Part shown: in pieces, positions 46,827-55,584 of the stretch | Numbering within the stretch: position 1 is the first letter of the stretch | How the letters are laid out: every line of letters begins with the position of its first letter | Assembly: GCF_009741265.1 (NCBI RefSeq) | Contig: NZ_WOWL01000001.1 | Coordinates: 372,001-436,000 of the forward strand | Source: Pseudarthrobacter sp. GA104 | GTDB taxonomy: Bacteria > Actinomycetota > Actinomycetes > Actinomycetales > Micrococcaceae | Length of the DNA stretch: 64,000 bases | Reading direction: 5' to 3' | Translations under genes and position numbers: made by a program | The notes under the pieces: generated by a model | What the model was told of the DNA's origin: nothing | Databases searched by the model: none | What the model saw: the letters and a program-made list of their open reading frames with translations, nothing else

Positions 46827-47876
46827 TCAGCCCTTCGTGGTGAAGGCCCTGGCGGCGATGGCCGGCAGGAAGCTGTGCGCCTCCGGGATGTGCGCCGCGC
46901 TGACACGCCGCCGGAAGACCCAGTAGGTCCAGGCCTGGTAGGCGATGACCAGGGGGAGGCCGAAGGCGGCCACGACACTCATAAGGCCAAGAGTGTAATC
47001 CGAGGAGGAAGCGTTTGAAATGGTCAGGTCGAAGGCGCTGTCCAGGGTGGAGGGCAGCACCACGGGGAATACTGCGGCGAAGATGGACGCGGTTCCGAGT
47101 ACCAGGAAGGCGCCGAGGGCCAGGAAGGCCTTGCCTTCGGCTGCCTTGCGGGCCAGGAACCAGGCTGCGGCTGCCGCGGCAACGGCGAGGATGACCAGGG
47201 CCCAGGTCCACGGCTTGCCGTCGAGGAACTGGATGCTGAGGGCCCACGCGGCGATGGGCAGCAACAGCACCGGCAGCAGCCGCACGAACCACTGGCGGGC
47301 CCGGTGCCGGACGTCGCCGTCGGTCTTCAGGGCCAGGAAGGCCAGCGCATGCAGCAGTGAGAAACCCGCTACGGCGAGCCCGCCCAGCACGGCGTAGCCG
47401 CTGAACCAGGCCAGCGGACCGCCCTCACGGTCGCCGTTCGCATTCAGGGGAAGCCCGGTGGTGGTGAGGGCCAGCGCGGCGCCCACTCCGAAAGCGGCGA
47501 AGAAGGAACCGAGGGCGATGGCCCAGTCCCAGCGGGCACGCCACTCTTCGGTATCCACCTTGCCGCGGTATTCGAAGGCCACCGCGCGGAAGATCAGGGC
47601 AACGAGCACCACCAGGAGCGGCAGGTAAAGGGCCGAAAACAGGGAGGCATACCAGAGCGGGAAGGCAGCGAAGGTGGCGCCGCCGGCGGTTAGGAGCCAG
47701 ACCTCGTTGCCGTCCCAGACCGGGCCGATGGTGTTGAGCAGGACCCGGCGTTCGGTGTTGTTGCGGGCGAAAAGCTTCATGAGCATTCCGACGCCGAGAT
47801 CGAAGCCCTCAAGGAAGAGGTACCCGGTCCACAGCACGGCGATGGCGATGAACCAGATGGTCGGGAGCAGTTCCAT
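46827..47876 (-). CDS. cydB: Cytochrome bd oxidase subunit II
   Basis: A 349-residue membrane protein of the CydB family with about nine helices, the second core subunit of the cytochrome bd quinol:oxygen oxidoreductase. Characteristic blocks are LPTIWFIAIAVLWTGYLFLE at the N-terminus, FDLGVGMLM, NTIGPVWDGNEVWLLTAGG and the end block PLVIAYQAWTYWVFRRRV. ATG 47876 lies 27 nt after the cydA reading frame and its stop is 1 nt before cydDC. The subunit itself is intact although cydA upstream is frameshifted. Confidence 0.95.
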   Translation of the reverse strand: MELLPTIWFIAIAVLWTGYLFLEGFDLGVGMLMKLFARNNTERRVLLNTIGPVWDGNEVWLLTAGGATFAAFPLWYASLFSALYLPLLVVLVALIFRAVAFEYRGKVDTEEWRARWDWAIALGSFFAAFGVGAALALTTTGLPLNANGDREGGPLAWFSGYAVLGGLAVAGFSLLHALAFLALKTDGDVRHRARQWFVRLLPVLLLPIAAWALSIQFLDGKPWTWALVILAVAAAAAAWFLARKAAEGKAFLALGAFLVLGTASIFAAVFPVVLPSTLDSAFDLTISNASSSDYTLGLMSVVAAFGLPLVIAYQAWTYWVFRRRVSAAHIPEAHSFLPAIAARAFTTKG

Positions 47877-47903
47877 TCTGTGTTTCCTCTGCTTGGTATC
47901 GGG

Positions 47904-49516
47904 CTAGTAGGCGAAGGCCAGGACGTCGTCGGCGGGTTTCCCGCCGCCTGGGCCGCCCGGTCCGGGGGTGGCGTCCTCGTTCTCGTCTACGGGTGCGTGC
48001 GCCAGTTCCGGCATGGCGGAAACTACTCCGCCCCGGATGTACTTGACCAGCAGCTTGACCTCAACCACCAGCAGGACCGCGTACACCGCCGTCAGCGTTA
48101 CCAGTGATGCCAGCAACTCTCCCGCCGACACCCCCGGCGAAACCGCGGCGGCGGTGAACATGAACACCTGGTCGATGCCGCTGGGGTCGGGATTGGGGGC
48201 CACCACAAAAGGCTGGCGTCCCATTTCCGTGAAGATCCAGCCGGCTGCATTGGCACCGAACGGGGCCAGGATGCCGAAGACCGCCAGCCGCATGAGCCAC
48301 GGGGACTCGGGAACGGTTCCCTTCCGGGTGATCCACAGCGCCACCAGCGCTGCCAGGGCGGCAAGCCCGCCGAAGCCGATCATCATGCGGAAGCCCCAGT
48401 AGGTCACCTCCATGACCGGCAGGTAGTCGATCTCCTGCCCGGCGCGTTCACCGTAGATCGGGTTGTCCGGCAGGTTCGTGCCGTACTTCTCCTGGTATTC
48501 GGGCAGCAGGGTGTTGACCCCTGGACTTCGGTGGTGAAGTCCCCCTTGGCCAGGTAGGAGAGGATGCCCGGAACCTCGATCAGCGCCACGATGTCGTCAC
48601 AGTTCTGCGAGCCGATGTTGCCGATGCTGAGGACCGAGAAGCCGGTGCCGTCGTGGCAGGCAGCTTCCGCCGCGGCCATCTTCATGGGCTGCTGCTCGAA
48701 CATCAGCTTGCCCTGGAGGTCGCCGGTGAGGGCTGTGCCGGCGAAGGAAATCATGGCAACCACGGCGCCGATGCGCAGGGACCGGAGCCAGACCTTGTGG
48801 TCGTTCAGGTCACGGCCGGGGATGTCCGCTGCTTCGCCGGGGACCACCTTGCCGTCGGCGCCCACGGTGTCGACGCCGTCGCGCCGCCTCCGCCACAGGT
48901 GGTACCAGGCGATGCCGAGGAGGAAGCCGCCCGCCACCGCCAGTGCGCCGAACAGCGTGTGGGGCACTGCAACGAGGGCGGTGTTGTTGGTGAAGACGGC
49001 CCAGGCGTCAGTCATGACGGGCCGGCCGTCGATCATCTCCACACCCACCGGGTGCTGCATCCAGCTGTTGGCCACGATGATGAAGTAGGCGGAGAAGACG
49101 GAACCGATGACGGCAATCCACAGGCAGGCCAGGTGGATGCCCGGCTTGAGCTGTTTCCAGCCGAAGATCCACAAGCCCAGGAACGTGGATTCCACGAAGA
49201 AGGCGAGGAGCGCCTCCAGTGCCAGCGGCGCGCCGAAAACATCGCCCACGAACCGGCTGTATTCGCTCCAGGCCATGCCGAACTGGAACTCCTGGACGAT
49301 GCCGGTGGCCACGCCCATGATGAAGTTGATGAGGAACAGCTTGCCCCAGAACTTGGTCATCCGTAGGTATTCGGGGTTGCCCGTGCGGTGCCAGGCGGTC
49401 TGGATGACGGCCACGACCAGGCCAAGGCCGATGGTCAGCGGAACCATCATGAAGTGGTAAACGGTGGTGATGCCGAATTGCCAGCGTGCGATTTCCAGCG
49501 CGTCCATAGCGTCCAA
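47904..49516 (-). pseudogene. cydA: Cytochrome bd oxidase subunit I, frameshifted
   Basis: CydA carries hemes b558, b595 and d. The N-terminal frame (49516 down) starts with TTG 49516 or ATG 49507 and reads through typical sequence (FGITTVYHFMMVPLTIGLGL, the Q-loop region) to DFTTEVQG. There a CCCC run (48518-48521, plus strand) shifts the frame into nonsense ending at 48404. One extra base would restore VNTLLPEYQEKYGTNLPDNP and continue to MEVTYWGFRMMIGFG, GWIFTEMGRQPF and the normal C-terminus at 47904, 537 residues in all. The broken product lacks the last helices and the GRQP motif. A homopolymer error is as likely as a real mutation. Start: GAGGGA is 5 nt before TTG. Confidence 0.88.
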
Positions 49517-49547
49517 GGCGGTCCCTCGTGTCAGCGAAATGCAGATC

Positions 49548-49608
49548 TTCTACGTTTTGTAGAACTGAACTTCTACCGAGTGTAGAACAACGTCGGCAGC
49601 GGTGTAAA
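49548..49608 (-). promoter_or_regulatory. cydA promoter with two BlaI-type operators
   Basis: On the minus strand TTTACA (complement of 49603-49608), an 18-nt spacer and TACACT (complement of 49579-49584) make a good promoter. Operator 2, TTCTAC-CGAGT-GTAGAA (49571-49587), covers its -10. Operator 1, TTCTAC-GTTTT-GTAGAA (49548-49564), lies 23 bp further downstream, near or just past the transcription start. Binding of a dimeric repressor would block initiation. Confidence 0.75.
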
Positions 49609-49661
49609 AACCAGCTTCCACTCCCCTGGAGCCGCAGGCAAGGGAGGGGGCAGGCGAAGTG

Positions 49662-49678
49662 TTCTACCCAACGTAGAA
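49662..49678 (+). promoter_or_regulatory. Third palindromic operator, upstream of blaI
   Basis: TTCTAC-CCAAC-GTAGAA has the same half-sites and 5-bp spacer as the two cydA operators. It lies 101 nt before the blaI start; TAAATT (49697-49702) is a possible -10, which would put the operator over the -35 region. Autorepression is the normal mode for BlaI/MecI/CopY regulators. Confidence 0.7.
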
Positions 49679-49778
49679 AGTCTTGTGAAAACCGGGTAAA
49701 TTAGAACTTGTAGTTGAAGCAAAGCATGCAGCCACCGCCGCTTCGACGCGGTGGCGCGGGGAACAAAGGAAAAGTGCA

Positions 49779-50165
49779 ATGGCTAGTCTTGGTGAACTGG
49801 AACGGGCAGTGATGGATCTGCTCTGGGCGGGCCAGGGAGCAGCCACCGCTAATACCCTGCGGGACCGGCTGGCGCAGACGTCGGCCGGACAGGACGGCAC
49901 GGCAGCCCATGAAGGCAAGGAACTTGCCGTGACCACCGTTCTTACCGTGCTGTCCCGGCTGGAAAAGAAGGGCCTGGTGGAGCGCGAACGCGGCACCCGC
50001 CCGCACCGGTACCAGGCAGTGTCCAGCCGTGCGGACCACACCGCTGAGCTGATGCATGAAGTGCTGGGGTCGGCGCCGGACCGCGAGGCCGTGCTGGCAC
50101 GCTTCATTGGGTCCGTTTCCGAGGGCGAGGCCGAGACGCTGCGCAAACTGCTTGGCCACCTGTAA
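49779..50165 (+). CDS. BlaI/MecI/CopY family transcriptional repressor
   Basis: A 128-residue winged-helix repressor. The N-terminal domain opens ASLGELERAVMDLLWAGQGA and the recognition helix is LAVTTVLTVLSRLEKKGLVERE, followed by the wing RGTRPHRYQAV; the C-terminal part (about 85-128) is the dimerisation region normally cleaved by the partner protease. An insertion of about ten residues (SAGQDGTAAHEG) sits inside the helix-turn-helix domain. ATG 49779 has AAAGGAAAA about 9 nt upstream. The M56 peptidase follows 6 nt later. The three TTCTAC-N5-GTAGAA sites upstream are its probable operators, making cydABDC and itself likely targets. Confidence 0.93.
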   Translation: MASLGELERAVMDLLWAGQGAATANTLRDRLAQTSAGQDGTAAHEGKELAVTTVLTVLSRLEKKGLVERERGTRPHRYQAVSSRADHTAELMHEVLGSAPDREAVLARFIGSVSEGEAETLRKLLGHL

Positions 50166-50171
50166 CGCACC

Positions 50172-51164
50172 ATGTTCTGGGCCTCATACCTGCTGGCGGT
50201 CCTTGCGATAGTCCTGGCGTGGCCGGTGCCTATCCTCCTCTCGCGGGCGAAGTGGCCTGCCCGCTCGCCGTTCACTGCCATGATCCTGTGGCAGGCGATC
50301 GCCCTGGCCGGCGGGCTGTCGATGATCGGCGCCATGCTGGTCTACGGCCTGGAGCCGATCGGCGACAACCTGATTGCGGGGCTTCGGGCGCTGGCCGGAA
50401 TGGTGCTCTTCAATGCCCCCACCACGGCTTTGGGGTTCTGGCACATCTTCGCCCTGTCCGCTGCCGCCCTGCTCACCGCCCACCTGGTGTTCACACTGTT
50501 GCTGACCTACTACAAGATCGAGCGCCAGCGCCGGCGGCACCGCGAACTGCTGGCCCTCCTGGCCTCACCGTCCGGTGAAGGAACGGGAACGCTCGTTATC
50601 AGCCATGACTCCCCCGTGGCCTACTGCCTTCCCGGCGGCGCCCGCTCGGTGACGGTCCTCTCGGATGGCCTGATGGCGGCCCTTGAACCGGCTGAACTCC
50701 GGGCGGTACTGATCCATGAGAACGCCCACCTGAACCAACGGCACCACCTGCTGCTGTGGGCTTTTGCCGCGTGGCGGCAAGCACTGCCGTGGCTGCCCAC
50801 CACCCGCCTGGCCCAGGAGTCGGTGAATTCGCTGATCGAAATGCTGGCCGACGACGTCGCGCTCAAAACCGAGAGCAAGGCCACGCTGATCAAGGCCATC
50901 GCCATCGTGGCCAGCGGATCGGCCGGGAACACCGGAGGAGCGGAACTCCGCCCCTCAGCTTCCAGCCTGGCGCTGTCCGGGCTCGAGGCGGCCGCCGGCA
51001 CGCCCGGCCCGGACCCGGCCCGCACCACGGCCACCAGGGTCAGCAGGCTGCTCTCACCCCAGCCTGAGCTGCCGGCTCCGGTCCGGAACATGGTGATGGC
51101 CGGATCCGTACTGCTGCTGGCGCTGCCCACCGCCCTGCTGGTGGTACCAGGGCTGCCGGGCTGA
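50172..51164 (+). CDS. M56 family metallopeptidase (BlaR1-like, no sensor domain)
   Basis: A 330-residue membrane zinc protease. Three hydrophobic segments precede the catalytic domain (residues about 3-23, 36-60 and 78-112), and a last one is at the C-terminus (MVMAGSVLLLALPTALLVV). The zinc motif is H182-E-N-A-H186 in VLIHENAHLNQRHH, with the third-ligand helix EMLADDVAL about 40 residues later. BlaR1/MecR1 members cleave their BlaI-type repressor on signal; this one lacks the extracellular penicillin-binding domain, so it is not a beta-lactam sensor. The signal may be sensed by the membrane part. ATG 50172 follows blaI by 6 nt. Confidence 0.93.
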   Translation: MFWASYLLAVLAIVLAWPVPILLSRAKWPARSPFTAMILWQAIALAGGLSMIGAMLVYGLEPIGDNLIAGLRALAGMVLFNAPTTALGFWHIFALSAAALLTAHLVFTLLLTYYKIERQRRRHRELLALLASPSGEGTGTLVISHDSPVAYCLPGGARSVTVLSDGLMAALEPAELRAVLIHENAHLNQRHHLLLWAFAAWRQALPWLPTTRLAQESVNSLIEMLADDVALKTESKATLIKAIAIVASGSAGNTGGAELRPSASSLALSGLEAAAGTPGPDPARTTATRVSRLLSPQPELPAPVRNMVMAGSVLLLALPTALLVVPGLPG

Positions 51165-51201
51165 GCCGCGGCGTCGTACCTCCGGCGGCTCCACCGCCCC
51201 G

Positions 51202-53310
51202 TCAGGCGTCGATGCGCTCCCGGTCCAGGCTGGCGGCGCCGGCGATAATAAAGTCCTTGCGCGGCGACACGTCCGAGCCCATCAGCAGGTCAAAGGTCTT
51301 CTCGGCCTCTTCCAGTTCCGCGATCCCCACTTTGCGGAGCATCCGGTGCCGGGGGTCCATGGTGGTCTCGGCCAGCTGCTCCGCATCCATCTCGCCCAGG
51401 CCCTTGTACCGCTGGATGGGTTCCTTGTACCGCTTGCCTTCCTTGGCCAGCCTGGCCAGCAGCACGTGCAGCTCGGCCTCGGAGTAGGTGTAGATCATCT
51501 CGTTGGCCTTCTGGCCGGCGTTGATCACTTCCACCCGGTGCAGCGGCGGAACGGCGGCGAACACCCTGCCCTTCTCGATCATCGGGCGCATGTAGCGGAA
51601 GAAGAGCGTCAGGAGCAGCGTGCGGATGTGCGCGCCGTCAACATCGGCGTCCGTCATCAGGATGACTTTGCCGTAGCGGGCGGCACTGATATCGAAGCTG
51701 CGCCCGGAACCCGCACCCACCACCTGGATGAGGGCCGCGCATTCGGCGTTGGAGAGCATGTCCCCCACCGAGGCCTTCTGCACGTTGAGGATCTTGCCGC
51801 GGATGGGCAGCAGGGCCTGGAAGTCCGAGGACCGTGCCAGTTTGGCGGTTCCCAGCGCTGAATCGCCTTCCACGATGAAAAGTTCGGAGCGGTCGACGTC
51901 GTCCGTACGGCAGTCGGCAAGCTTGGTGGGCATCGAGGAAGTTTCCAGGGCGTTCTTGCGCCGCTGGGTTTCCTTGTGGACGCGTGCCGAGATCCGCGAC
52001 TTCATTTCGTTGACGATTTTTTCCAGCAGCAGGGCCGACTGGGCCTTGTCGTTCCGGTTCGCGGAGCCGAGTTTGGCACTGATCTCGCGCTCCACCACCT
52101 TTGACACGATGGCGCGCACCGCCGAGGTGCCCAGGATCTCCTTGGTCTGGCCTTCGAACTGCGGCTCCGCCAGCCGCACGGTCAGGACGGCGGTCAGGCC
52201 CGCGAAGATGTCATCCTTTTCGATCTTGTCGTTGCCCGCCTTGAGCTTACGGGCGTTGGTTTCCACCGCTTTGCGGAAGGTCTTGACCAGGGCCTGCTCA
52301 AAGCCTGACTGGTGGGTTCCGCCCTTGGGGGTGGAGATGATGTTAACGAAGCTCCGGACGGTGCTGTCGTAGCCAATGCCCCAGCGCAGCGCGACATCCA
52401 CCTCACAGTCCCGCTCCACCTCGGCCAACTGGCTGTGCCCGCGCTCGTCCAGGACGGGAACCGTCTCCTTGAACTTTCCGGAGCCGTGCAGCCGCCAGAC
52501 GTCAGTGACGGCGGGATCGGCGGCGAGGAACTCCGCGAATTCGGAGATCCCGCCGTCGTGGTGGAAGACCTCTTCGTGCACTCCTGCCTCGCCGGGCGTT
52601 CCCGGGAACCTCCGCTCATCGCGCACGGTCAGTTTGAGGCCGGGCACCAGGAAGGAGGTCTGGCGCGCGCGGGCGGCCAGTTCGTCATAGGAGAACTTTG
52701 CGTCCGGCGTGAAGATCTGCCGGTCGGCCCAGTACCGGATCCGGGTGCCCGTGACCCCGCGCTTCGCTTTGCCCACCACGTCCAGGACGGAATCGTCCAC
52801 GAACGGGGTGAAGGGTGCGGCGGGGTCGACCTTGGAGCCGACGTCCTTGAAGCGCCCGGGCTCGCCGCGCCGGAAGGACATCTTGTAGGTCTTGCCGCCG
52901 CGGTCCACCTCAACGTCGAGGCGGGAGGACAGTGCGTTGACCACGGACGCGCCGACGCCGTGCAGGCCGCCGGAGGCGGTGTAGGAGCCGCCGCCGAACT
53001 TGCCGCCGGCGTGCAGTTTCGTGAAAACCACTTCGACGCCCGTCAGGCCGGTCTTGGGTTCCTTGTCGATGGGGATGCCGCGGCCGTCATCGTGGATCTC
53101 CACGGAGTTGTCGGCGTGGAGGATGATCTTGATGTCGTGGCCGAAGCCGGCCAGGGCCTCATCCACGGAGTTGTCGATGATCTCCCAGAGGCAGTGCATG
53201 AGTCCGCGGGAGTCGGTGGAACCGATGTACATGCCCGGGCGCTTGCGGACAGCCTCGAGGCCCTCCAGTACAGACAGGTGCCGGGCAGTGTAATCAGAAC
53301 TTGGTGCCAC
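51202..53310 (-). CDS. parE: DNA topoisomerase IV subunit B (ParE-type)
   Basis: A 702-residue ATPase subunit of a type IIA topoisomerase. GHKL ATP-site motifs: EIIDNSVDEALAG (N-box), DDGRGIPI (G1) and ASGGLHGVGASVVNALS (lid). The TOPRIM metal site is ELFIVEGDSALGTAKLARS and MTDADVDGAHIRTLLL. There is no long insertion as in Gram-negative GyrB. GTG 53310 has GAAGGAG about 10 nt upstream. parC is 8.4 kb away on the opposite strand, with the cytochrome bd and blaI blocks between. A second, gyrase-type pair is expected elsewhere in the genome. Confidence 0.93.
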   Translation of the reverse strand: MAPSSDYTARHLSVLEGLEAVRKRPGMYIGSTDSRGLMHCLWEIIDNSVDEALAGFGHDIKIILHADNSVEIHDDGRGIPIDKEPKTGLTGVEVVFTKLHAGGKFGGGSYTASGGLHGVGASVVNALSSRLDVEVDRGGKTYKMSFRRGEPGRFKDVGSKVDPAAPFTPFVDDSVLDVVGKAKRGVTGTRIRYWADRQIFTPDAKFSYDELAARARQTSFLVPGLKLTVRDERRFPGTPGEAGVHEEVFHHDGGISEFAEFLAADPAVTDVWRLHGSGKFKETVPVLDERGHSQLAEVERDCEVDVALRWGIGYDSTVRSFVNIISTPKGGTHQSGFEQALVKTFRKAVETNARKLKAGNDKIEKDDIFAGLTAVLTVRLAEPQFEGQTKEILGTSAVRAIVSKVVEREISAKLGSANRNDKAQSALLLEKIVNEMKSRISARVHKETQRRKNALETSSMPTKLADCRTDDVDRSELFIVEGDSALGTAKLARSSDFQALLPIRGKILNVQKASVGDMLSNAECAALIQVVGAGSGRSFDISAARYGKVILMTDADVDGAHIRTLLLTLFFRYMRPMIEKGRVFAAVPPLHRVEVINAGQKANEMIYTYSEAELHVLLARLAKEGKRYKEPIQRYKGLGEMDAEQLAETTMDPRHRMLRKVGIAELEEAEKTFDLLMGSDVSPRKDFIIAGAASLDRERIDA

Positions 53311-53454
53311 TGGTGATGAACTCCTTCAGGGACGGGAACAGCAGGCGTGGATCGCTTCCTCTAGGGTAGTCGGCCGGGTACCGGCAGACCGGCTGCCACA
53401 CCTGGCCGGGGGTGTGGACCGCGCCACGCGGGATTGTGCCGGCCAGCCCCTGCG

Positions 53455-53514
53455 GCGAACTTGAGCCAACTTTGCGGATACGCGCACAGCGAACTTGCCC
53501 CATCCTTGCGATGG
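53455..53514. repeat. Imperfect direct repeat upstream of the DUF7455 gene
   Basis: The word GCGAACTTG followed by CCA and TTGCG occurs twice, at 53455-53477 and 53489-53510, with a 34-bp period. It lies just upstream of a TTATAT box (-10 candidate, about 53533) for the small zinc-ribbon gene and may bind an activator. A short decayed duplication is the alternative. Confidence 0.35.
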
Positions 53515-53567
53515 TTTTGTTACGAATGCTGGTTATATAGACGTACTGATCTACTAAGGAGGCCGAC

Positions 53568-53789
53568 ATGACAACAGCAGTGGCAGACCGCACACTCAAC
53601 GCACTGGACCGGTGCGATCGTTGCGGAGCTCAGGCTTACGTCCGGGTTGTATTGGAGTCCTCCGGCGGTGAACTGCTGTTCTGCGGCCACCACGCCCGTG
53701 CAGTGGAGGCGACCCTCAAGCCGTTGAGCTCCGACTGGCACGACGAGACGGGCAAGCTTCACGAAAAGGCAGTCGTAGAAATCGACTAG
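53568..53789 (+). CDS. DUF7455 small zinc-ribbon protein
   Basis: A 73-residue protein of a conserved actinobacterial family (DUF7455 by recall), function unknown. It starts MTTAVADRTLNALDRCDRCG; CDRCG together with FCGHHAR gives a likely four-ligand zinc site. ATG 53568 has a perfect AAGGAGG 5 nt upstream, implying strong translation, and a strong terminator follows, so it is a monocistronic, probably abundant small protein. It usually lies next to the principal sigma factor gene and parE, as here. It may interact with the transcription or translation machinery, but that is conjecture. Confidence 0.88.
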   Translation: MTTAVADRTLNALDRCDRCGAQAYVRVVLESSGGELLFCGHHARAVEATLKPLSSDWHDETGKLHEKAVVEID

Positions 53790-53802
53790 GTTCCAGAAGC
53801 TG

Positions 53803-53840
53803 TTGGGACCCCGCCGCATGGTGGGGTCCCAATCCTTTTA
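53803..53840 (+). terminator. Rho-independent terminator after the DUF7455 gene
   Basis: TTGGGACCCC (53803-53812) and GGGGTCCCAA (53823-53832) form a perfect 10-bp stem with a 10-nt loop, followed by TCCTTTTAAG. It begins 14 nt after the stop codon and is the most classical terminator in the window. Confidence 0.9.
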
Positions 53841-53898
53841 AGCAGTAAAGATTCAAGGCACTGCCCCGCGGCGCAGCGGTCGTGCACGACCTGGCGGA

Positions 53899-53957
53899 AA
53901 CAACGCGGCCCGCCGGCTGCCGCACCTGGGGCGCGGCGGCCGGCGGGCCGCGTTGTT
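53899..53957 (-). terminator. Long hairpin downstream of sigA
   Basis: Nineteen bases (53899-53917) are perfectly complementary to 53939-53957, with a 21-nt loop. The stem ends 14 nt beyond the sigA stop on the minus strand. It should terminate sigA and may also back up the DUF7455 terminator from the other side; only a short T stretch follows on the minus strand. Confidence 0.75.
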
Positions 53958-53970
53958 GACCGGTCCTGAC

Positions 53971-55281
53971 CTAGTCCAGGTAGTCCCGGAGCACCTGCGA
54001 CCGCGACGGGTGGCGGAGCTTGGACATGGTCTTCGATTCGATCTGGCGGATGCGCTCACGCGTGACTCCGTAGACCTTTCCGATTTCGTCTAAAGTCTTC
54101 GGCTGTCCATCAGTCAGGCCGAAGCGCATGGCCACAACGCCGGCCTCACGTTCGGACAGCGTGTCCAGGACGGAGTGCAGCTGCTCCTGCAGGAGCGTGA
54201 AGCTCACGGCGTCCGCAGGAACCACGGCCTCGGAGTCCTCGATCAGGTCGCCGAACTCGGAGTCGCCGTCCTCGCCCAGGGGCGTGTGCAGCGAAATGGG
54301 CTCGCGGCCGTACTTCTGGACTTCAACGACCTTCTCGGGCGTCATGTCCAGTTCGAGGGCCAGCTCTTCGGGCGTGGGTTCACGGCCCAGGTCCTGCAGC
54401 ATCTGGCGCTGCACGCGGGCCAGCTTGTTGATGACCTCGACCATGTGCACCGGAATACGGATGGTGCGTGCCTGGTCGGCCATGGCGCGGGTGATTGCCT
54501 GGCGGATCCACCAGGTGGCGTAGGTGGAGAACTTGAAGCCCTTGGTGTAGTCGAACTTCTCCACCGCACGGATGAGGCCCAGGTTGCCTTCCTGGATGAG
54601 GTCCAGGAACAGCATGCCGCGGCCGGTGTAGCGCTTGGCCAGCGAGACCACCAGGCGGAGGTTCGCTTCCAGGAGGTGGTTCTTGGCGCGCTTGCCGTCA
54701 TGGATGATGAATTCAAGCTCCCGCTTGTACTTCGGATCCATGGAGCCGTCGTCAGCGTTGATCTTTTCCTCGGCAAACAGTCCGGCTTCGATCCGGAGCG
54801 CCAGGTCAACTTCCTGCTCGGCGTTGAGCAGCGCGACCTTACCGATCTGCTTCAGGTAGTCCTTGACGGGGTCGGCGGTAGCTCCGGCGGACATGACCTG
54901 CTGCACGGGTGCGTCGTCGTCATCGGCGTCCGAGTAGACGAAGCCCTTGCCGGAGCCGGCGGCACCCTTGGCGGGATCTGCCTCGGCGTCGTCCTCGATG
55001 ACCTCGGGTCCTTCGAGGATGATGTCGTCGAGATCTTCGTCGACTTCTTCTACATCGTCCGCGCCACCGGCCGCAGACTTACCGGCGGCCTCGGCAGCTG
55101 CCTTTGCGCCTGGCTTGGGCCCGCGCTTCTTGGGCTCGCGCTTGCCGTCCGCGGCCTCACCGGCAGATGCTTTGTTGGCTGCCCGCGTAGCTGCCCGCTT
55201 GGCGTTGGTCGCAGCCTGCTTCTCCTCGGCGGACAGTTCGTCCTGGGCGGCGGGGTCCTTCTTCGTGGAAGACGGGGTCAC
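53971..55281 (-). CDS. sigA: Principal RNA polymerase sigma factor (SigA/HrdB/RpoD)
   Basis: A 436-residue group 1 sigma-70 factor directing housekeeping transcription. After a disordered, lysine/alanine-rich and then acidic N-terminus (about 1-125, [17 protein letters not shown]), region 1.2 begins at [21 protein letters not shown]. Region 2 is [35 protein letters not shown] (abbreviated here in two pieces: [15 protein letters not shown] and [15 protein letters not shown]), region 3 [14 protein letters not shown] and region 4.2 [23 protein letters not shown] 55281 has GAAAGG 6 nt upstream. Candidate promoters lie in the 303-nt gap upstream, and a 19-bp hairpin follows. Confidence 0.97.
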   Translation of the reverse strand: MTPSSTKKDPAAQDELSAEEKQAATNAKRAATRAANKASAGEAADGKREPKKRGPKPGAKAAAEAAGKSAAGGADDVEEVDEDLDDIILEGPEVIEDDAEADPAKGAAGSGKGFVYSDADDDDAPVQQVMSAGATADPVKDYLKQIGKVALLNAEQEVDLALRIEAGLFAEEKINADDGSMDPKYKRELEFIIHDGKRAKNHLLEANLRLVVSLAKRYTGRGMLFLDLIQEGNLGLIRAVEKFDYTKGFKFSTYATWWIRQAITRAMADQARTIRIPVHMVEVINKLARVQRQMLQDLGREPTPEELALELDMTPEKVVEVQKYGREPISLHTPLGEDGDSEFGDLIEDSEAVVPADAVSFTLLQEQLHSVLDTLSEREAGVVAMRFGLTDGQPKTLDEIGKVYGVTRERIRQIESKTMSKLRHPSRSQVLRDYLD

Positions 55282-55584
55282 AGAAAACCTTTCTAGCGGT
55301 GGTCTGTGGAATCACCATACGGGCAACACCACTATGACCCTGTCAAGTCCGTGGTGAAAACCAAGCGCTACCACGGCCGGCAGAGTCTATTAAGACAACT
55401 GCCGGAGCCGCTGTAATGTTCCCCGAAGGGCACAATCCTGGGCGCTCGATACACGGACCCAACCGGGTCTCGGCAACTATTGTCTCATGTTTTCCCGGTT
55501 AACGGCCTCTCCGCTGTTCTCATCGTCCGGCAAGCCCGCCGGCCCGTGCCCGCTGCACGCTCCCGCCACCCCTTCGCCCGCCAC
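55282..55584 (-). promoter_or_regulatory. sigA upstream region (303 nt)
   Basis: No gene is visible in this gap. On the minus strand TTACAG (complement of 55411-55416), 18 nt and TAATAG (complement of 55387-55392) form one candidate promoter. Nearer the gene, a perfect TTGACA (complement of 55341-55346) precedes TATGGT (complement of 55314-55319), but the 21-nt spacing is too long for a standard pair. The leader from the distal promoter would be about 100 nt. Confidence 0.4.

Noticed and set aside
49701..49718. A possible fourth operator before blaI
   Set aside because: TTAGAA and GTAGTT are only loosely similar to the half-sites and have a 3-nt spacer instead of 5.
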